Source: a virus
Direction: 5' to 3' (one strand)
Length of the DNA: 64,000 nt
Virus record (IMG/VR): IMGVR_UViG_3300008735_000003
Location: 1-64,000 of that record
Part shown: piece after piece, positions 35,926-45,711 of the stretch
How positions within the stretch are numbered: position 1 is the stretch's first letter
How the letters are laid out: every line of letters begins with the position of its first letter
Notes under the pieces: generated by a model
What the model saw: the letters and a program-made list of their open reading frames with translations, nothing else
Told to the model about the DNA's origin: nothing
The model's database searches: none
Translations under genes and position numbers: made by a program

Positions 35926-36657
35926 ATGGGAAAAAAGAGTGGCGGTAGTCTCGCAAAAGCGCTGTCAAAGGAACGAGAGGCAAGTGATCCCTCGTCTCCT
36001 AATGTTTCGGAAGAGGCCATACTTAGCGTATTCGAACAAATGGAACAAGAAGTGGGGGATGTTTCGTCGGAGAAGGAAGAAACCGATCAGAGTTCTCCTT
36101 TTTTAGCGTCAAAGGAAACGGACGAGGAAATCATCGCCTCTGGCGACGATGTACAAAACGAAGATGATGTCGGAGAATATAGAAAAAGGGTTGGGCGGAT
36201 ATATCCGAAGGAATCTATCGCTATAGCGGAGCATTGGGTGGATAATATACACTCCGTCCTTCTAGGCGACAATTTCTTTCTCTTTCAATTTACCGAAAAA
36301 CATACCGGAACATCTGGGTTCGAATTCGCATTGAGGAGTCTCACGTCGGAAGAAGATGCTGAGGTTCGAGGTGCTTCCGTCATGAACGGTTGGTCCTCCT
36401 CTCCTTCAAACGACGCGTTGCAACTTACGCTTTTAGAACAGCTTAAATATTCACTCTATTCGTTTAAAGATAAGAATTTTCGTGGAGCTTCTCTACAAGA
36501 TAAAGACTCTTTTATAGGGGCCCTACCGTCTTTCGTTAGAAATAGAATGATAGAACAACTCCAATTCTTCAACATGGCTCTCGATTTAGCGTCTAGGGGT
36601 AGGGGGGAGTTTGACCTTGTAAAAAAGTATTCGGCTCTTCAACCTACATTTCCCTAG
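35926..36657 (+). CDS. Tail assembly chaperone, short (G-like) product
   Basis: A 243-aa protein between tube and tape measure. The N terminus is acidic and low-complexity. The C-terminal ~150 residues form a helical domain (FEFALRSLTSEEDAEVRG, LLEQLKYSLYSFKDKNF, FVRNRMIEQLQFFNMALD). Start: ATG with GAGGAG. In many long-tailed phages this gene ends with a slippery site that yields a longer product by -1 frameshift; the same arrangement is seen here (next entry). These chaperones bind and arrange the tape measure before tube polymerisation. Confidence 0.72.
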   Translation: MGKKSGGSLAKALSKEREASDPSSPNVSEEAILSVFEQMEQEVGDVSSEKEETDQSSPFLASKETDEEIIASGDDVQNEDDVGEYRKRVGRIYPKESIAIAEHWVDNIHSVLLGDNFFLFQFTEKHTGTSGFEFALRSLTSEEDAEVRGASVMNGWSSSPSNDALQLTLLEQLKYSLYSFKDKNFRGASLQDKDSFIGALPSFVRNRMIEQLQFFNMALDLASRGRGEFDLVKKYSALQPTFP

Positions 36658-37040
36658 TAAAGCACAAGGTAGAGAGAGCTAATTTTTTCGTAAGTAGAGG
36701 GAGAGACGATTTCCTCCTATTTTTATTAAGATGTAAAATTCATCTAGATAATATAGAGGCTAGGCAAAGATTCCATTTTTTTGAATTACTATGCCTTTCT
36801 AATCCGCACCTCACGCCAGAATTCGCCAATGAAGCCTATTCGGCTTTCCATTCTTTATTAAAGCCAGAAGTTGATATAGGCGGCATATTCCATGTTACTA
36901 GTGAAAAAGATAACGAACAGGCCGTAGAAGAAGGAAAGAACGCATTAGAAACGCTCAATTTCGAGCCATCTAAGATTTCAGCTAAAATGAGTATGGAGGA
37001 CAAGTTAAAAATACTTGAATCCTTTACAAATAAAGAGTAG
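35926..37040 (+). CDS. Tail assembly chaperone, -1 frameshift (G-T-like) fusion
   Basis: The -1 frame is open from 36615 to the stop at 37038-37040, with no good start of its own, exactly filling the gap before the tape measure. Slippage on A_AAA_AAG at 36621-36627 joins 234 codons of the short gene to 137 more, for 371 residues. The extension reads VERANFFVSRGRDDF, then helical FHFFELLCLSNPHL and a charged C terminus, i.e. a normal folded domain. The fusion:short ratio is set by slippage efficiency. It is the expected G/GT pair next to a tape measure gene. Confidence 0.8.
36621..36627 (+). promoter_or_regulatory. -1 frameshift slippery site A_AAA_AAG
   Basis: The heptamer is in the correct phase (GTA AAA AAG in the zero frame), is the most efficient bacterial -1 slippery type, and is followed 5 nt later by a possible stem (GGCTCTT at 36633-36639 with GAGAGCT at 36674-36680, including G-U pairs, large loop). 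The zero-frame stop is 27 nt downstream of the heptamer. The stem is tentative. Confidence 0.8.
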
Positions 37041-37042
37041 CT

Positions 37043-39370
37043 ATGCCGGGCGAAAGATATGATCCAATAGAACACCAATTACAGCAGCGAAGACTCTTTG
37101 CGTATGGAAAATATGAAGACCCCTACGCTAAATTAAGAACTGGCGTTTATAACCCGGGGGCCATGGAACTCCTCGGCCTATCCTTCCAAAGATTTGATAT
37201 GACCGCCCGCGACCAAAGGATGTATCAACGAGAAGCTCGCTTAAGAATGGTTGAGGATCTAAAATCGACGGCCATATCTGTCGGTGGTATGGGTGGAGCT
37301 TTTGCCGGAGGAACCGCTGGTATGGTCGCCGGTATCAAGGCGGGAGCGATGTTTGGCCCGATCGGAGGTTTTGTCGGTGGCGCCGTAGGAGCCCTCGTTG
37401 GTGGTGGTGTAACGGATGCGATTTATTCGCCGATACAGAAACGCTTTGCTCGTCAAAATGCGATTAGACGAGAATTCGCTGGAAGGGGGGATTTATTTGG
37501 GGTTTCAAATGTAAGAAGAAGCGCAGGTAGAATAACGCAGTCGTTTAATAGGATGGGAGCACAGGACTCTTTGTTTAGTTCGGACGACTTAGTGGAAATG
37601 GCTTCTAGGTTTAAAGATAGGGGTCTTTTAAAGCAGAATCAAGGTTTGGGAGAATTTGAGAAGAATTTTAAGGCCATGAAAAGCCAGCTTAAAGATGTGA
37701 TGCGTACGATGGGAACGGGTCTCGAAGAAGCGACAGATATGATAGATCAAATGAATCAAATGGGATTCATGAAGCCAGGTAAGATGGCTGCAAATATGGC
37801 TAGAATAGTCGGCGGAACAGCTCGCTCATCCGGACTTTCCACCTCTTATCTACAAGGACAACATAGGCGGGGAATGGAAGCCGGAGTTATGTCCGGCTTT
37901 GATCCAACTGCTATGGGAAAATTTTATGTACAGCAGTCGGCTAGATTTGAACGAAGGGCTGGGGAAGGCTTAATAGATAATATGCCCCGCTTTGGTGGAA
38001 AGGGAGCCACGTTAAATCGAATGAACCAAGCCATAGAAACTCTCCCTAGAACACAAGGATTTTTAAATTATCTGACGCTCGGGGTTGGGAAAGGCGGAAA
38101 ATTTAGCTATGATCGCCTGATGGAAAAATCTAAATTGGCAATGGAAAGTGGTGATACGGTCGCTTTTGCGCTCAACCATAAAAGAATGTTGAGGGGAATC
38201 CGAGGACCAGATGGGAAGGCTATACAGTGGGATGAAAGAGACTTTTTGTCCCGGCTAGGAAATAATACACCGGAAGCTATAAGGAACTTTACTAAATTTG
38301 TGGGCGGAACGGGTATAGGGTTACAAATAGCTACGGGCGGGGCGATTCAATCCGATATAGGGTCAGTCCTTATTGACCAGTTAAATGCGGGGAATCCATC
38401 GGCTCTATCGGAAAAGAAACTAGTAAATAAACTCAATATTCAAAAAAAGATAGGATTGATGCAGGTGGGGCGGCCTAATTCTATACCAATACAGCAATCC
38501 CTTTCTGCCCCAAGCATGCTTGGGCCTGGATTTCAAAATTTATCTGTAGGCGGAGGATTAAATTTCCTCGGAATGGGGGGAATAGTAGACTCCAATTTCA
38601 CCTCCGGTTCTGGAGCTATGGATGCGTACAAGAAATTCCAAAAAGGCGGATTTTATTCCGGCCCCGTTAACCTAGATGCAAATATGGCGGCCCTCTCCTC
38701 GGATATATCGGGGGCTAATGTTCCAGATATGTCCGGAGATTTTATGAGGACTTTAGGGGGTAAATATTTTCGCCAAAAGGGATTAGATCCGTTAAGGATT
38801 GTAGGGAAGTTGTATGGAGCTAGAAACTTATCCGGAAATGCGCGTAGTTCTTATATTAAGAGGGCGGTAAAGGCGATGGGACTTCCCGATGGAAGTGCGG
38901 AGAATTTTGCGAAAAAATTATCCGCGCTAAGCGGCGGCGAATACATAAACACACTTTCCTCGTTTGTAAAGGGGAATATGAAAAATAATAAGAGCGCGTA
39001 TGCGACCTACTATAGCGATGGAGATTATTGGGGGGACGAGATGCAAGGGTTTTTAGGCGGTGGAGATTTGGGAAGATTCCTAGATGCCACTTCAATACAA
39101 ACTACGTCGATTGCTGCCGGAAAGGGTAGAAGAGTTATGAAGTCCATGTCTGGAAAAAACAGGGCGGGTACTAAATACGACGACCCAGGCATGATAGAAA
39201 ACTTTTTAGATTGGAAAGATAGCTTTTTTGATAATCTTTTAGGTAGAAAATCAAACAGCGCGGTTAAGGACGACATAATTCAAATATTCGAAGATAGCGG
39301 AAAAACTTTCGGGGATACCGCAGCAAAAACAATGGTAGAAGTGCTGCGAGATAACCCGAGGGCTAACTAG
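37043..39370 (+). CDS. Tape measure protein
   Basis: A 775-aa protein directly after the frameshifted chaperone pair, the canonical tape-measure position. It is mainly helical, with a long Gly/Ala-rich hydrophobic stretch (residues ~78-125: GGMGGAFAGGTAGMVAG, GPIGGFVGGAVGALVGGG), as is common in tape measures that also insert into the host membrane. By the usual ~1.5 Å per residue rule, 775 residues would set a tail of roughly 115 nm. The start is two bases after the chaperone stop. Confidence 0.8.
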   Translation: MPGERYDPIEHQLQQRRLFAYGKYEDPYAKLRTGVYNPGAMELLGLSFQRFDMTARDQRMYQREARLRMVEDLKSTAISVGGMGGAFAGGTAGMVAGIKAGAMFGPIGGFVGGAVGALVGGGVTDAIYSPIQKRFARQNAIRREFAGRGDLFGVSNVRRSAGRITQSFNRMGAQDSLFSSDDLVEMASRFKDRGLLKQNQGLGEFEKNFKAMKSQLKDVMRTMGTGLEEATDMIDQMNQMGFMKPGKMAANMARIVGGTARSSGLSTSYLQGQHRRGMEAGVMSGFDPTAMGKFYVQQSARFERRAGEGLIDNMPRFGGKGATLNRMNQAIETLPRTQGFLNYLTLGVGKGGKFSYDRLMEKSKLAMESGDTVAFALNHKRMLRGIRGPDGKAIQWDERDFLSRLGNNTPEAIRNFTKFVGGTGIGLQIATGGAIQSDIGSVLIDQLNAGNPSALSEKKLVNKLNIQKKIGLMQVGRPNSIPIQQSLSAPSMLGPGFQNLSVGGGLNFLGMGGIVDSNFTSGSGAMDAYKKFQKGGFYSGPVNLDANMAALSSDISGANVPDMSGDFMRTLGGKYFRQKGLDPLRIVGKLYGARNLSGNARSSYIKRAVKAMGLPDGSAENFAKKLSALSGGEYINTLSSFVKGNMKNNKSAYATYYSDGDYWGDEMQGFLGGGDLGRFLDATSIQTTSIAAGKGRRVMKSMSGKNRAGTKYDDPGMIENFLDWKDSFFDNLLGRKSNSAVKDDIIQIFEDSGKTFGDTAAKTMVEVLRDNPRAN

Positions 39371-39390
39371 AATCTATTGGAAAATTAAAT

Positions 39391-40011
39391 ATGGCCAAAT
39401 TAAACGAAGTAAATAAACTTAATGATTCCGATGTAATTTTAAGGAATGCTGGAAAAGCTTCTTCAAACCCATACGAAACTAAATCCAATGAAGATAGCGG
39501 AAAACCGAATAAGACCGAAGTGGGTACGAAGGTCTTTACTCGCCTCAAAATAGGAAAAACGGTGGCCCCCGATACGGACAATGAAACAACATACGACTTA
39601 GATTATGCGGCCCGCTTTCACTTACTCCAATTAAGAAAGGGTATTCCGGTCGGATCATACGAAGCATTTTTTAAAACGGCTCCGACACACAGAATCACCA
39701 ACCTAAATGAAGATGGAACAAAAACCGCAATTCCCATTTCGAGAAAAAATTTTTTAATGATGAGGGAGGAAGCGGAAGATAATTTTCCACCCATAGTGGA
39801 CGCGATATACAAACAAAGCGAAGGTAGTGTAAATAACGAAGATATACATCCGTTTTGGAGGAAGCTAGAAATATACCTGAAACTATACGGGCCGGTACAA
39901 ACGAAGGTTTTTCTCTCGAACGAGGATAATCCAAACATAAGCTTTTTTAAGGATAAAACCATCGAAGATGGCGCAGATTCTTTCTTTCTTTTTCACTCGC
40001 TAGATAGGTAA
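39391..40011 (+). CDS. Unknown protein after tape measure
   Basis: A 206-aa protein. The N terminus is charged and likely disordered (residues 1-45). Then a domain with YDLDYAARFHLLQLRKGIPVGSYEAF and a C-terminal part with LEIYLKLYGPVQTKVFLSNED. No recognised family. Lying between tape measure and baseplate genes, it probably belongs to the tail tip or initiator complex. Confidence 0.5.
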   Translation: MAKLNEVNKLNDSDVILRNAGKASSNPYETKSNEDSGKPNKTEVGTKVFTRLKIGKTVAPDTDNETTYDLDYAARFHLLQLRKGIPVGSYEAFFKTAPTHRITNLNEDGTKTAIPISRKNFLMMREEAEDNFPPIVDAIYKQSEGSVNNEDIHPFWRKLEIYLKLYGPVQTKVFLSNEDNPNISFFKDKTIEDGADSFFLFHSLDR

Positions 40012-40015
40012 TAGT

Positions 40016-41140
40016 ATGCCAAAAAATATATCGCTTTACGAGCCGACTCAAACCGCACTAACTGCGCAAGAAGTGAGGGATATGGTTAAAACTAGAAGGG
40101 CTTGGATTGTTGAAGGTAGCGTCGGTATAACCGATATCGACGGAACCCCCGTTCCGTCGGTCTCCATAGAGCGAAGCGGAAAACTTAAGATTTCTAGCGA
40201 AGAAATATCGGTACCGTTGATGGAAAGCACGTCCAGCGAAGCCGCAACAATCATAGGAACGGCATCGTTAAATCCTGAACCGATAACTTCTACCATTTTT
40301 CCAAACTTAAATACCAACTTAAGCGTACCGCTAACCTTGGATGAAGGTAACCATATAGTTGGAGGGGGGATAATACACCCGGAGACGAGGTTACTCAAGC
40401 CTTCCATTTCACCTCAACTCGCCCCAGAAGAGACCGGGGAAAGGAATGATGAAAAAGTTAAGGAGGCTGTAATCAACATAGCTTCCGGAGAAACGCCCAC
40501 CATAACGTCTAATCCATCCGTTGAAACGAGCAGGCCGGTCGTAGAACCTATAACGCAGGAAAGGTATAATAATCTTCTTAATGTAAACTCTGAATTTTTA
40601 AATAAAAAAACGAATAGATTAACGAAACAGGAGAATAAGGGCGTAAAGAGGCTGGCCTATATAGAAGAGCCGAAAGGAGTGGCCAAAATCTCGTTAATTG
40701 AAGATGGAACAAATAACGTGAAACATGAGATGGGATTATTTATTTTAACGTCTTTCGAGGAGGGCATGAATATTAGGCATCAAGTCGTCGGAACGCAAGA
40801 TGTTGACATAATAAATTTCTTCGAAGAAGAAGCGAAAATATGGGCGTATAGCGGGGTTACCCTTAATGGAGCTAGGGGATCGGTACAAATTAAAGATGGT
40901 AATACTTTGGCCTCTAATAATTGGTACAAAGACTTTAACGCATTTGCGGAAGATTCTCTCGGAGCCCCATCCAAGGTGGGAAAAAATAAAAAGAAGGTTA
41001 GGCATAAGGTTAGGATGGAATACATGAATTTCGTTAGAGAAGGATTTCTTTTAAATGTAAGATATTCCTCAAACGCTTCCAATCCCAAGCTGGTTAATAT
41101 ATACTTTCAAATTGCGATCTCAGACCAATATACGATTTAA
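40016..41140 (+). CDS. Probable baseplate/tail-tip protein
   Basis: A 374-aa protein. The first ~220 residues are low-complexity with many Ser, Thr, Pro and Ile. The last ~150 residues form a beta-rich domain (MGLFILTSFEEGMNIRHQVVG, WAYSGVTLNGARGSVQIKDG, YMNFVREGFLLNVRYSS). Similar tube-like domains connect the tube to the hub in other contractile tails. Assignment from context and strand pattern only. Confidence 0.45.
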   Translation: MPKNISLYEPTQTALTAQEVRDMVKTRRAWIVEGSVGITDIDGTPVPSVSIERSGKLKISSEEISVPLMESTSSEAATIIGTASLNPEPITSTIFPNLNTNLSVPLTLDEGNHIVGGGIIHPETRLLKPSISPQLAPEETGERNDEKVKEAVINIASGETPTITSNPSVETSRPVVEPITQERYNNLLNVNSEFLNKKTNRLTKQENKGVKRLAYIEEPKGVAKISLIEDGTNNVKHEMGLFILTSFEEGMNIRHQVVGTQDVDIINFFEEEAKIWAYSGVTLNGARGSVQIKDGNTLASNNWYKDFNAFAEDSLGAPSKVGKNKKKVRHKVRMEYMNFVREGFLLNVRYSSNASNPKLVNIYFQIAISDQYTI

Positions 41141-41142
41141 TC

Positions 41143-43272
41143 ATGATAGCATCACAAATAAAACTAAAGATATTTGTCGAGGGAATTGAAATTAAATCTT
41201 GGACATCCATTTCAATGAATACCGGAATTAATGCTGGAGTATCGGCATCGCTTTCCATACCGGATGACGGGGTTATATTCGCCTCCTTTATACCCGGAGT
41301 TAAGGTTTCCATTTTCATGAACCGCCAAGCGTTCATGAAAGGTGTAGAAGAGGGAGAATTTGTCCTTCTTTTTGAAGGCGAGTGTCAAAAAATAAGTCGT
41401 TCATCTGGAACGAAAAGAACCGGAAGAAATGTGATTCTTAATATACATGGGTGGATTTTTTATAGTAAGTTGGCCAAGACATACCATTTCGATCAAGCTT
41501 CAACTACAAAGGACGTCACCTTACTAGATAATACGTCGACTTCTCCATCTAGTATTTCAGCAGATGTGGTCGATGATGTATTGAATAGGCGCACTTCGGT
41601 TAGTACGGGGCTGGGAACGGAAGAACAAATGGCCTTAAATAGACAAAAGAAAAGAAATTTTAAGAGGAAGGCAATATATAAGAAGCTGTTCGCCGGAAAG
41701 CCATTAAGTGGATTTTCTAGGAATTCTAAAAATTCGTCACATGAAGATGGCGGGCTAGAACACCTCCTAGAGAACTTCTTTTATTTTTTTGCCTACCTTT
41801 CAAATTCTTCTGGTTCGGGTGGATCGGAAATACAAAAGTTATTTAGGGTGATATTCGAATCTGCGAAGTTGAGGAAGAAGTTTTTCATCATAAGCGATAA
41901 AGAAAATAATACGGCCTTTGATCCTCAAAAAACATCCAATCACGCATTAGTCGATGCGGCAAAAAATAACCATTGGTTTCAGTTCGCAATGGAGCAGGCG
42001 TTTCATAGATTGGGGCATATAGGAAGATTCTTCGATTTTCTTTCGTATTTGCTCGGCGAAACCGCCTATACGTTTTGCGAAAACCTTGCGCCATCAAAGG
42101 TAGGTTCGGACAATATAAACCAGATATTTTTAAAGCCAAATTTATTTTTCGCCCTTCCACCAAAATGTAATATACTTTTCCCCGGAAATATAGATTCGGT
42201 TCAATGCCACAGGAGTTTCGATTCTGAGCCAACCGCCGCATTCCGAAGAATGCCAATGATAAAACAATTGGGGAGCGGGAGTACATCGAATTTAACTAGA
42301 GAGGGGATAGAGCAAACGAATTTACTTTATGCCAAAACTCAAGCCAATTCTATCCCTGGCGTTTTAAATAGATTTATAGATGAACATAGGATTGAGCTAG
42401 AAAGAATAGATACCGCCAATGCGGATATGGAAAGGATGGAAAAATTAAAGGGACCAAATCACTACATCGATACATCCGGGTCTGTTTCAGATTTTCTTTT
42501 AACCACGGTGGGCGCAACCGATCTCGGAGAGGGGGGAGAACTTCGCGCGCTAAAAAAAGAAAACGTGAAGCTTTTTAATGCGAAGACACAATATAACTAC
42601 ATGGAGACGTTATATAGCGGGAGAGTAGCCTCCATAAATATGCCATTTTCCCCGTATATGATAGTCGGCCATCCCGCGATGGTCCTCGAAGATCTTTATG
42701 TAACTATCGGGCTCTTAGATTCTATTGCCCACTCTTTTACGCCTTCATCGGCGGAGACATCCATTAGACTTCGTTATACAAGAACATCAACATATGATTT
42801 AAATAACATAGGAGACGCTTCTCCCGTCCCCATGGATTTTTTTAACAAACATTACAGGGGAAACGAGATAGATAAAATATATAAAGATTTTTTTGGTACA
42901 AGCTCTTTAGAGATAGATGGTACGATTGATACGAGCGGCAACGACCAAAATGCATATAGAAAGCTTTACGATAAGATGAGAAAGGCTAGCAGAATTCTTA
43001 GAAGGGAATATTTTGAAGTCCCAAAGGAGAATAGAAACGCGTTTACCGAAAAATATCATGAGAGGTCCTTTGTAAAGGAGGGCGAATACTTTTCTATCAT
43101 GGGAGCAAAAAAAACGGATAAAAAAACATATAACGATATATATGAGGCTGAATCTATAGACGGCGCAACCGATAAAAATACCCCGCCATTTATAAAAGAG
43201 AAACAAGCCCCTATAATTCAATATGTAAATAACATAAATCAGAGGGCGCAATTGGAGAAAAAGAATGAGTAA
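41143..43272 (+). CDS. Baseplate hub protein (gpD/gp27-like)
   Basis: A 709-aa protein. The N-terminal ~130 residues show the hub-type beta barrel start (KLKIFVEGIEIKSWTSISM, ASLSIPDDGVIFASFIPGVKVSIFM, LLFEGECQKISRSSGTKRTGRNVILNIHGW). The GVKV-IFM and FEGECQKI pattern, 'functional coordinate then effect', is typical of gpD/gp27/late-control proteins. A mid-region is helical and a later region (ASINMPFSPYMIVGHPAMVL) resembles the second barrel. The hub carries the spike and joins tube to baseplate. It overlaps the sigma-like gene by 8 bases. Confidence 0.68.
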   Translation: MIASQIKLKIFVEGIEIKSWTSISMNTGINAGVSASLSIPDDGVIFASFIPGVKVSIFMNRQAFMKGVEEGEFVLLFEGECQKISRSSGTKRTGRNVILNIHGWIFYSKLAKTYHFDQASTTKDVTLLDNTSTSPSSISADVVDDVLNRRTSVSTGLGTEEQMALNRQKKRNFKRKAIYKKLFAGKPLSGFSRNSKNSSHEDGGLEHLLENFFYFFAYLSNSSGSGGSEIQKLFRVIFESAKLRKKFFIISDKENNTAFDPQKTSNHALVDAAKNNHWFQFAMEQAFHRLGHIGRFFDFLSYLLGETAYTFCENLAPSKVGSDNINQIFLKPNLFFALPPKCNILFPGNIDSVQCHRSFDSEPTAAFRRMPMIKQLGSGSTSNLTREGIEQTNLLYAKTQANSIPGVLNRFIDEHRIELERIDTANADMERMEKLKGPNHYIDTSGSVSDFLLTTVGATDLGEGGELRALKKENVKLFNAKTQYNYMETLYSGRVASINMPFSPYMIVGHPAMVLEDLYVTIGLLDSIAHSFTPSSAETSIRLRYTRTSTYDLNNIGDASPVPMDFFNKHYRGNEIDKIYKDFFGTSSLEIDGTIDTSGNDQNAYRKLYDKMRKASRILRREYFEVPKENRNAFTEKYHERSFVKEGEYFSIMGAKKTDKKTYNDIYEAESIDGATDKNTPPFIKEKQAPIIQYVNNINQRAQLEKKNE

Positions 43273-43990
43273 ATTTGAAAAAGAAAAGGGGGTTTGGGAG
43301 AGGTGGAAAAAAAACCCCTCCCCAAAAATGAATCGAGAACTCCTAGACATTTTAAAACCTAGGATAGATTATGCTGTCAAGAAGTTTACACGATCGGGAA
43401 TTCCGGCCAACGCCCTTAAAACCCAAGCAAAAAAACTATCCATCGCTCAAGCGAAAACATACGACCCTGGTAAGGGAGTGCTTTTATCTACGCATATCAC
43501 CCACGGACTAAGAAAAATGACCGACTATGTGGAAGATGAAAAAAATGTAGTACGTATACCAAACTATGTAAGAAATCAAGTCGCCACCTTCATGGAAGAA
43601 AGAGATAAGCTCGTGGATGAATTAGGTCGTGATCCCAACATAGAAGAAATAGCGGATAAGATGAAGATAGGTAAAAATCTAGCATCAAAGTTAGAGAGTT
43701 CCATAGATAGGAAAGAACTCACCCACTCATTAACCCAATTAGACATTGGGGATGTCTACTCTAGATCAGAAGAGGAAGAGCTAATAATTTCGCATTATTA
43801 TGACATTAAAGATCCGGGCATGAAAACGATATACGAATATACATTCGGGCTTTTTGGTAAGAAGCGTTTAAAACCTAAAGAGATATCAAAACGAACGAAA
43901 GTGAACGAACAAAAGGTCAGGAGAATACAGTCGGGATTCGCGAAGGATATTAAAAAGTATTATACGGGACAGGTAAAGTCTCACATTTAA
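43265..43990 (+). CDS. Sigma-factor-like protein
   Basis: A 241-aa protein with sigma70-family order. Region 2-like: helix LLDILKPRIDYAVKKF, then AKTYDPGKGVLLSTHITHGL (residues ~62-82), the YDPxKG...ST pattern preceding the core-binding/-10 helices. Region 3-like: VVRIPNYVR and LGRDPNIEEIADKM (residues ~95-133). Region 4-like helix-turn-helix: KPKEISKRTKVNEQKVRRIQ (~203-222). It would direct host RNA polymerase to phage promoters. It overlaps the hub gene and has a GGAG site, so it is expressed with the baseplate genes, an unusual place for a regulator. Confidence 0.72.
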   Translation: MSKFEKEKGVWERWKKNPSPKMNRELLDILKPRIDYAVKKFTRSGIPANALKTQAKKLSIAQAKTYDPGKGVLLSTHITHGLRKMTDYVEDEKNVVRIPNYVRNQVATFMEERDKLVDELGRDPNIEEIADKMKIGKNLASKLESSIDRKELTHSLTQLDIGDVYSRSEEEELIISHYYDIKDPGMKTIYEYTFGLFGKKRLKPKEISKRTKVNEQKVRRIQSGFAKDIKKYYTGQVKSHI

Positions 43991-43994
43991 GACT

Positions 43995-45710
43995 ATGGGT
44001 GCAGATCTTTGTTCAATTATATCCGTCCTCGGAGAGGCTAAGTCTCAAATTCGGAGATATAAAAAGGGGATAGGAAAAAAGATATCGGTACTCGAATCGG
44101 ACGACGGTGGCGGGTCCGAGAAAAGTGGGTTGGGAAAATTCCCCCTTGGCGGAAAAGGGTCTGGTGGGTTAAAGGGATTTATTAGAAAAAAAATAACCAA
44201 TGCCTTAAAAGGTTCCATTCTCGGAGACCTTGTAAATATGTTTGAGGAGGGGTTTAACTTAGATAGGTTCCTAGATGTAGTCATAAAATACTTTCTCCTC
44301 CTCGATCAAAAGGCCAAACGAGAGCGACTAAACCACCCAACAGAACATTACTTTGCCGACTATGAAGTCTACGAAGATTTCATATATAATATTACCTCCG
44401 ACCCAGATGATTTAATTTTCATCGCGAAACTTTCCACCGAAGAATTCTTAGAAGAGGTCAATAGGCAAGATGAGATAATAGAGGACATAGAAGAAGAGAT
44501 CGCCATATTAGAGGCGGAGATAATTAATCTCGACCCGTCCTTTTATGTCGGGAACTTGGAGACTAATTTAACCAATGCTTCGGCGGAGATTTTAAATGCC
44601 ATAATGGAACTCGGAGAAGCGGAAGTTAGCATTTCCAAAGATATATCGGACTTTAATTCTAATTCATACGTAGATTCCGAAAACCATATATCAAGAGCCA
44701 TCGATTATGCCGAACCAGAAACCTCATTCAACGACATAGCATTCACATCCTCATTGGACGGGATAATTTCCTCTATCGCAGAACTAAGCGCGAGAACCGA
44801 GGAGATACATGAAAGAAAGGGGCTTATAGAGAATTTTATTCCGTCCTTTGAGGAGAGTTTTTCCGATACCGCATTGGATGACTACCATTTAAAAGCGATC
44901 ATAAATGATATGCGAGAAATAAAAACATTCATAGATTCATCGATTAAGGCGGGCGAGGATAAACAAAGGGCAACGAGGGAATCGGTCTTCGCCCGCTTGT
45001 GGGCGATACGCCTCTTTATGATGACGTCCAAACTAGACATATTATCCGCATTAGAAGCGCTAAAGAATCTTACTCCGGGGGGCCCGGATAGAGAGAATTT
45101 AGATATGTTGGATAGTGTGGTATCATCGCTTGGAGATATAGTTACCTTCGAAGAAGAGGACCAGCAAGATTTAGACGGGATAATAAATACGCTTAATAGA
45201 GAGGGGAACATAGCTTTGACCGATCCAAATAGCGATCAAAATAATTTGACCGAGGCCATCGAAGATCTTAAAGCGATCGTAAATAAACATAAGGTTAGAA
45301 ATGGTGAATACCGTGGGGCTTTAGAAGGTTTTAATCCGAGAGAAAATAAACATCTAGAGAGGGCGATGAAAGTTTGGAAGTTGAGGGGGTATCTCGACGT
45401 TATAGATGCTATGAAAAGGGGCGACTGGAAGGAGGTCTTCTCGATATTGAATAATGGCAACTTTGGATTCAACGATTTCTTTAGACAATTGTTTTGCGTC
45501 CTCGATGCGAAGAGTGCCATATCCCAAAAAAGCAAAGAGGTTCTCGGTGATTTTTCGGCAGAAATGGATAGATTCGAAAGCCTTAAAAACTTAGAAATCA
45601 AACCCAGGAAAAAGGTAATAGAAGCGGCAGTAAATAGCCTTAAAAGAAAGAAAAAAGATTTGGATGGGCTGTCGGGAAGAATCGATGATGCCATAGGATC
45701 AGAGGGATAA
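43995..45710 (+). CDS. Long coiled-coil tail/baseplate protein
   Basis: A 571-aa protein, mostly helical. There is a Gly/Lys-rich segment at ~40-65, coiled-coil stretches (EEVNRQDEIIEDIEEEIAIL near 155, and others to ~470) and a basic C terminus. No recognised family. It sits between the sigma-like gene and the gp25-like gene, so a baseplate or tail-tip structural role is most likely. Confidence 0.5.
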   Translation: MGADLCSIISVLGEAKSQIRRYKKGIGKKISVLESDDGGGSEKSGLGKFPLGGKGSGGLKGFIRKKITNALKGSILGDLVNMFEEGFNLDRFLDVVIKYFLLLDQKAKRERLNHPTEHYFADYEVYEDFIYNITSDPDDLIFIAKLSTEEFLEEVNRQDEIIEDIEEEIAILEAEIINLDPSFYVGNLETNLTNASAEILNAIMELGEAEVSISKDISDFNSNSYVDSENHISRAIDYAEPETSFNDIAFTSSLDGIISSIAELSARTEEIHERKGLIENFIPSFEESFSDTALDDYHLKAIINDMREIKTFIDSSIKAGEDKQRATRESVFARLWAIRLFMMTSKLDILSALEALKNLTPGGPDRENLDMLDSVVSSLGDIVTFEEEDQQDLDGIINTLNREGNIALTDPNSDQNNLTEAIEDLKAIVNKHKVRNGEYRGALEGFNPRENKHLERAMKVWKLRGYLDVIDAMKRGDWKEVFSILNNGNFGFNDFFRQLFCVLDAKSAISQKSKEVLGDFSAEMDRFESLKNLEIKPRKKVIEAAVNSLKRKKKDLDGLSGRIDDAIGSEG

Positions 45711-45711
45711 A

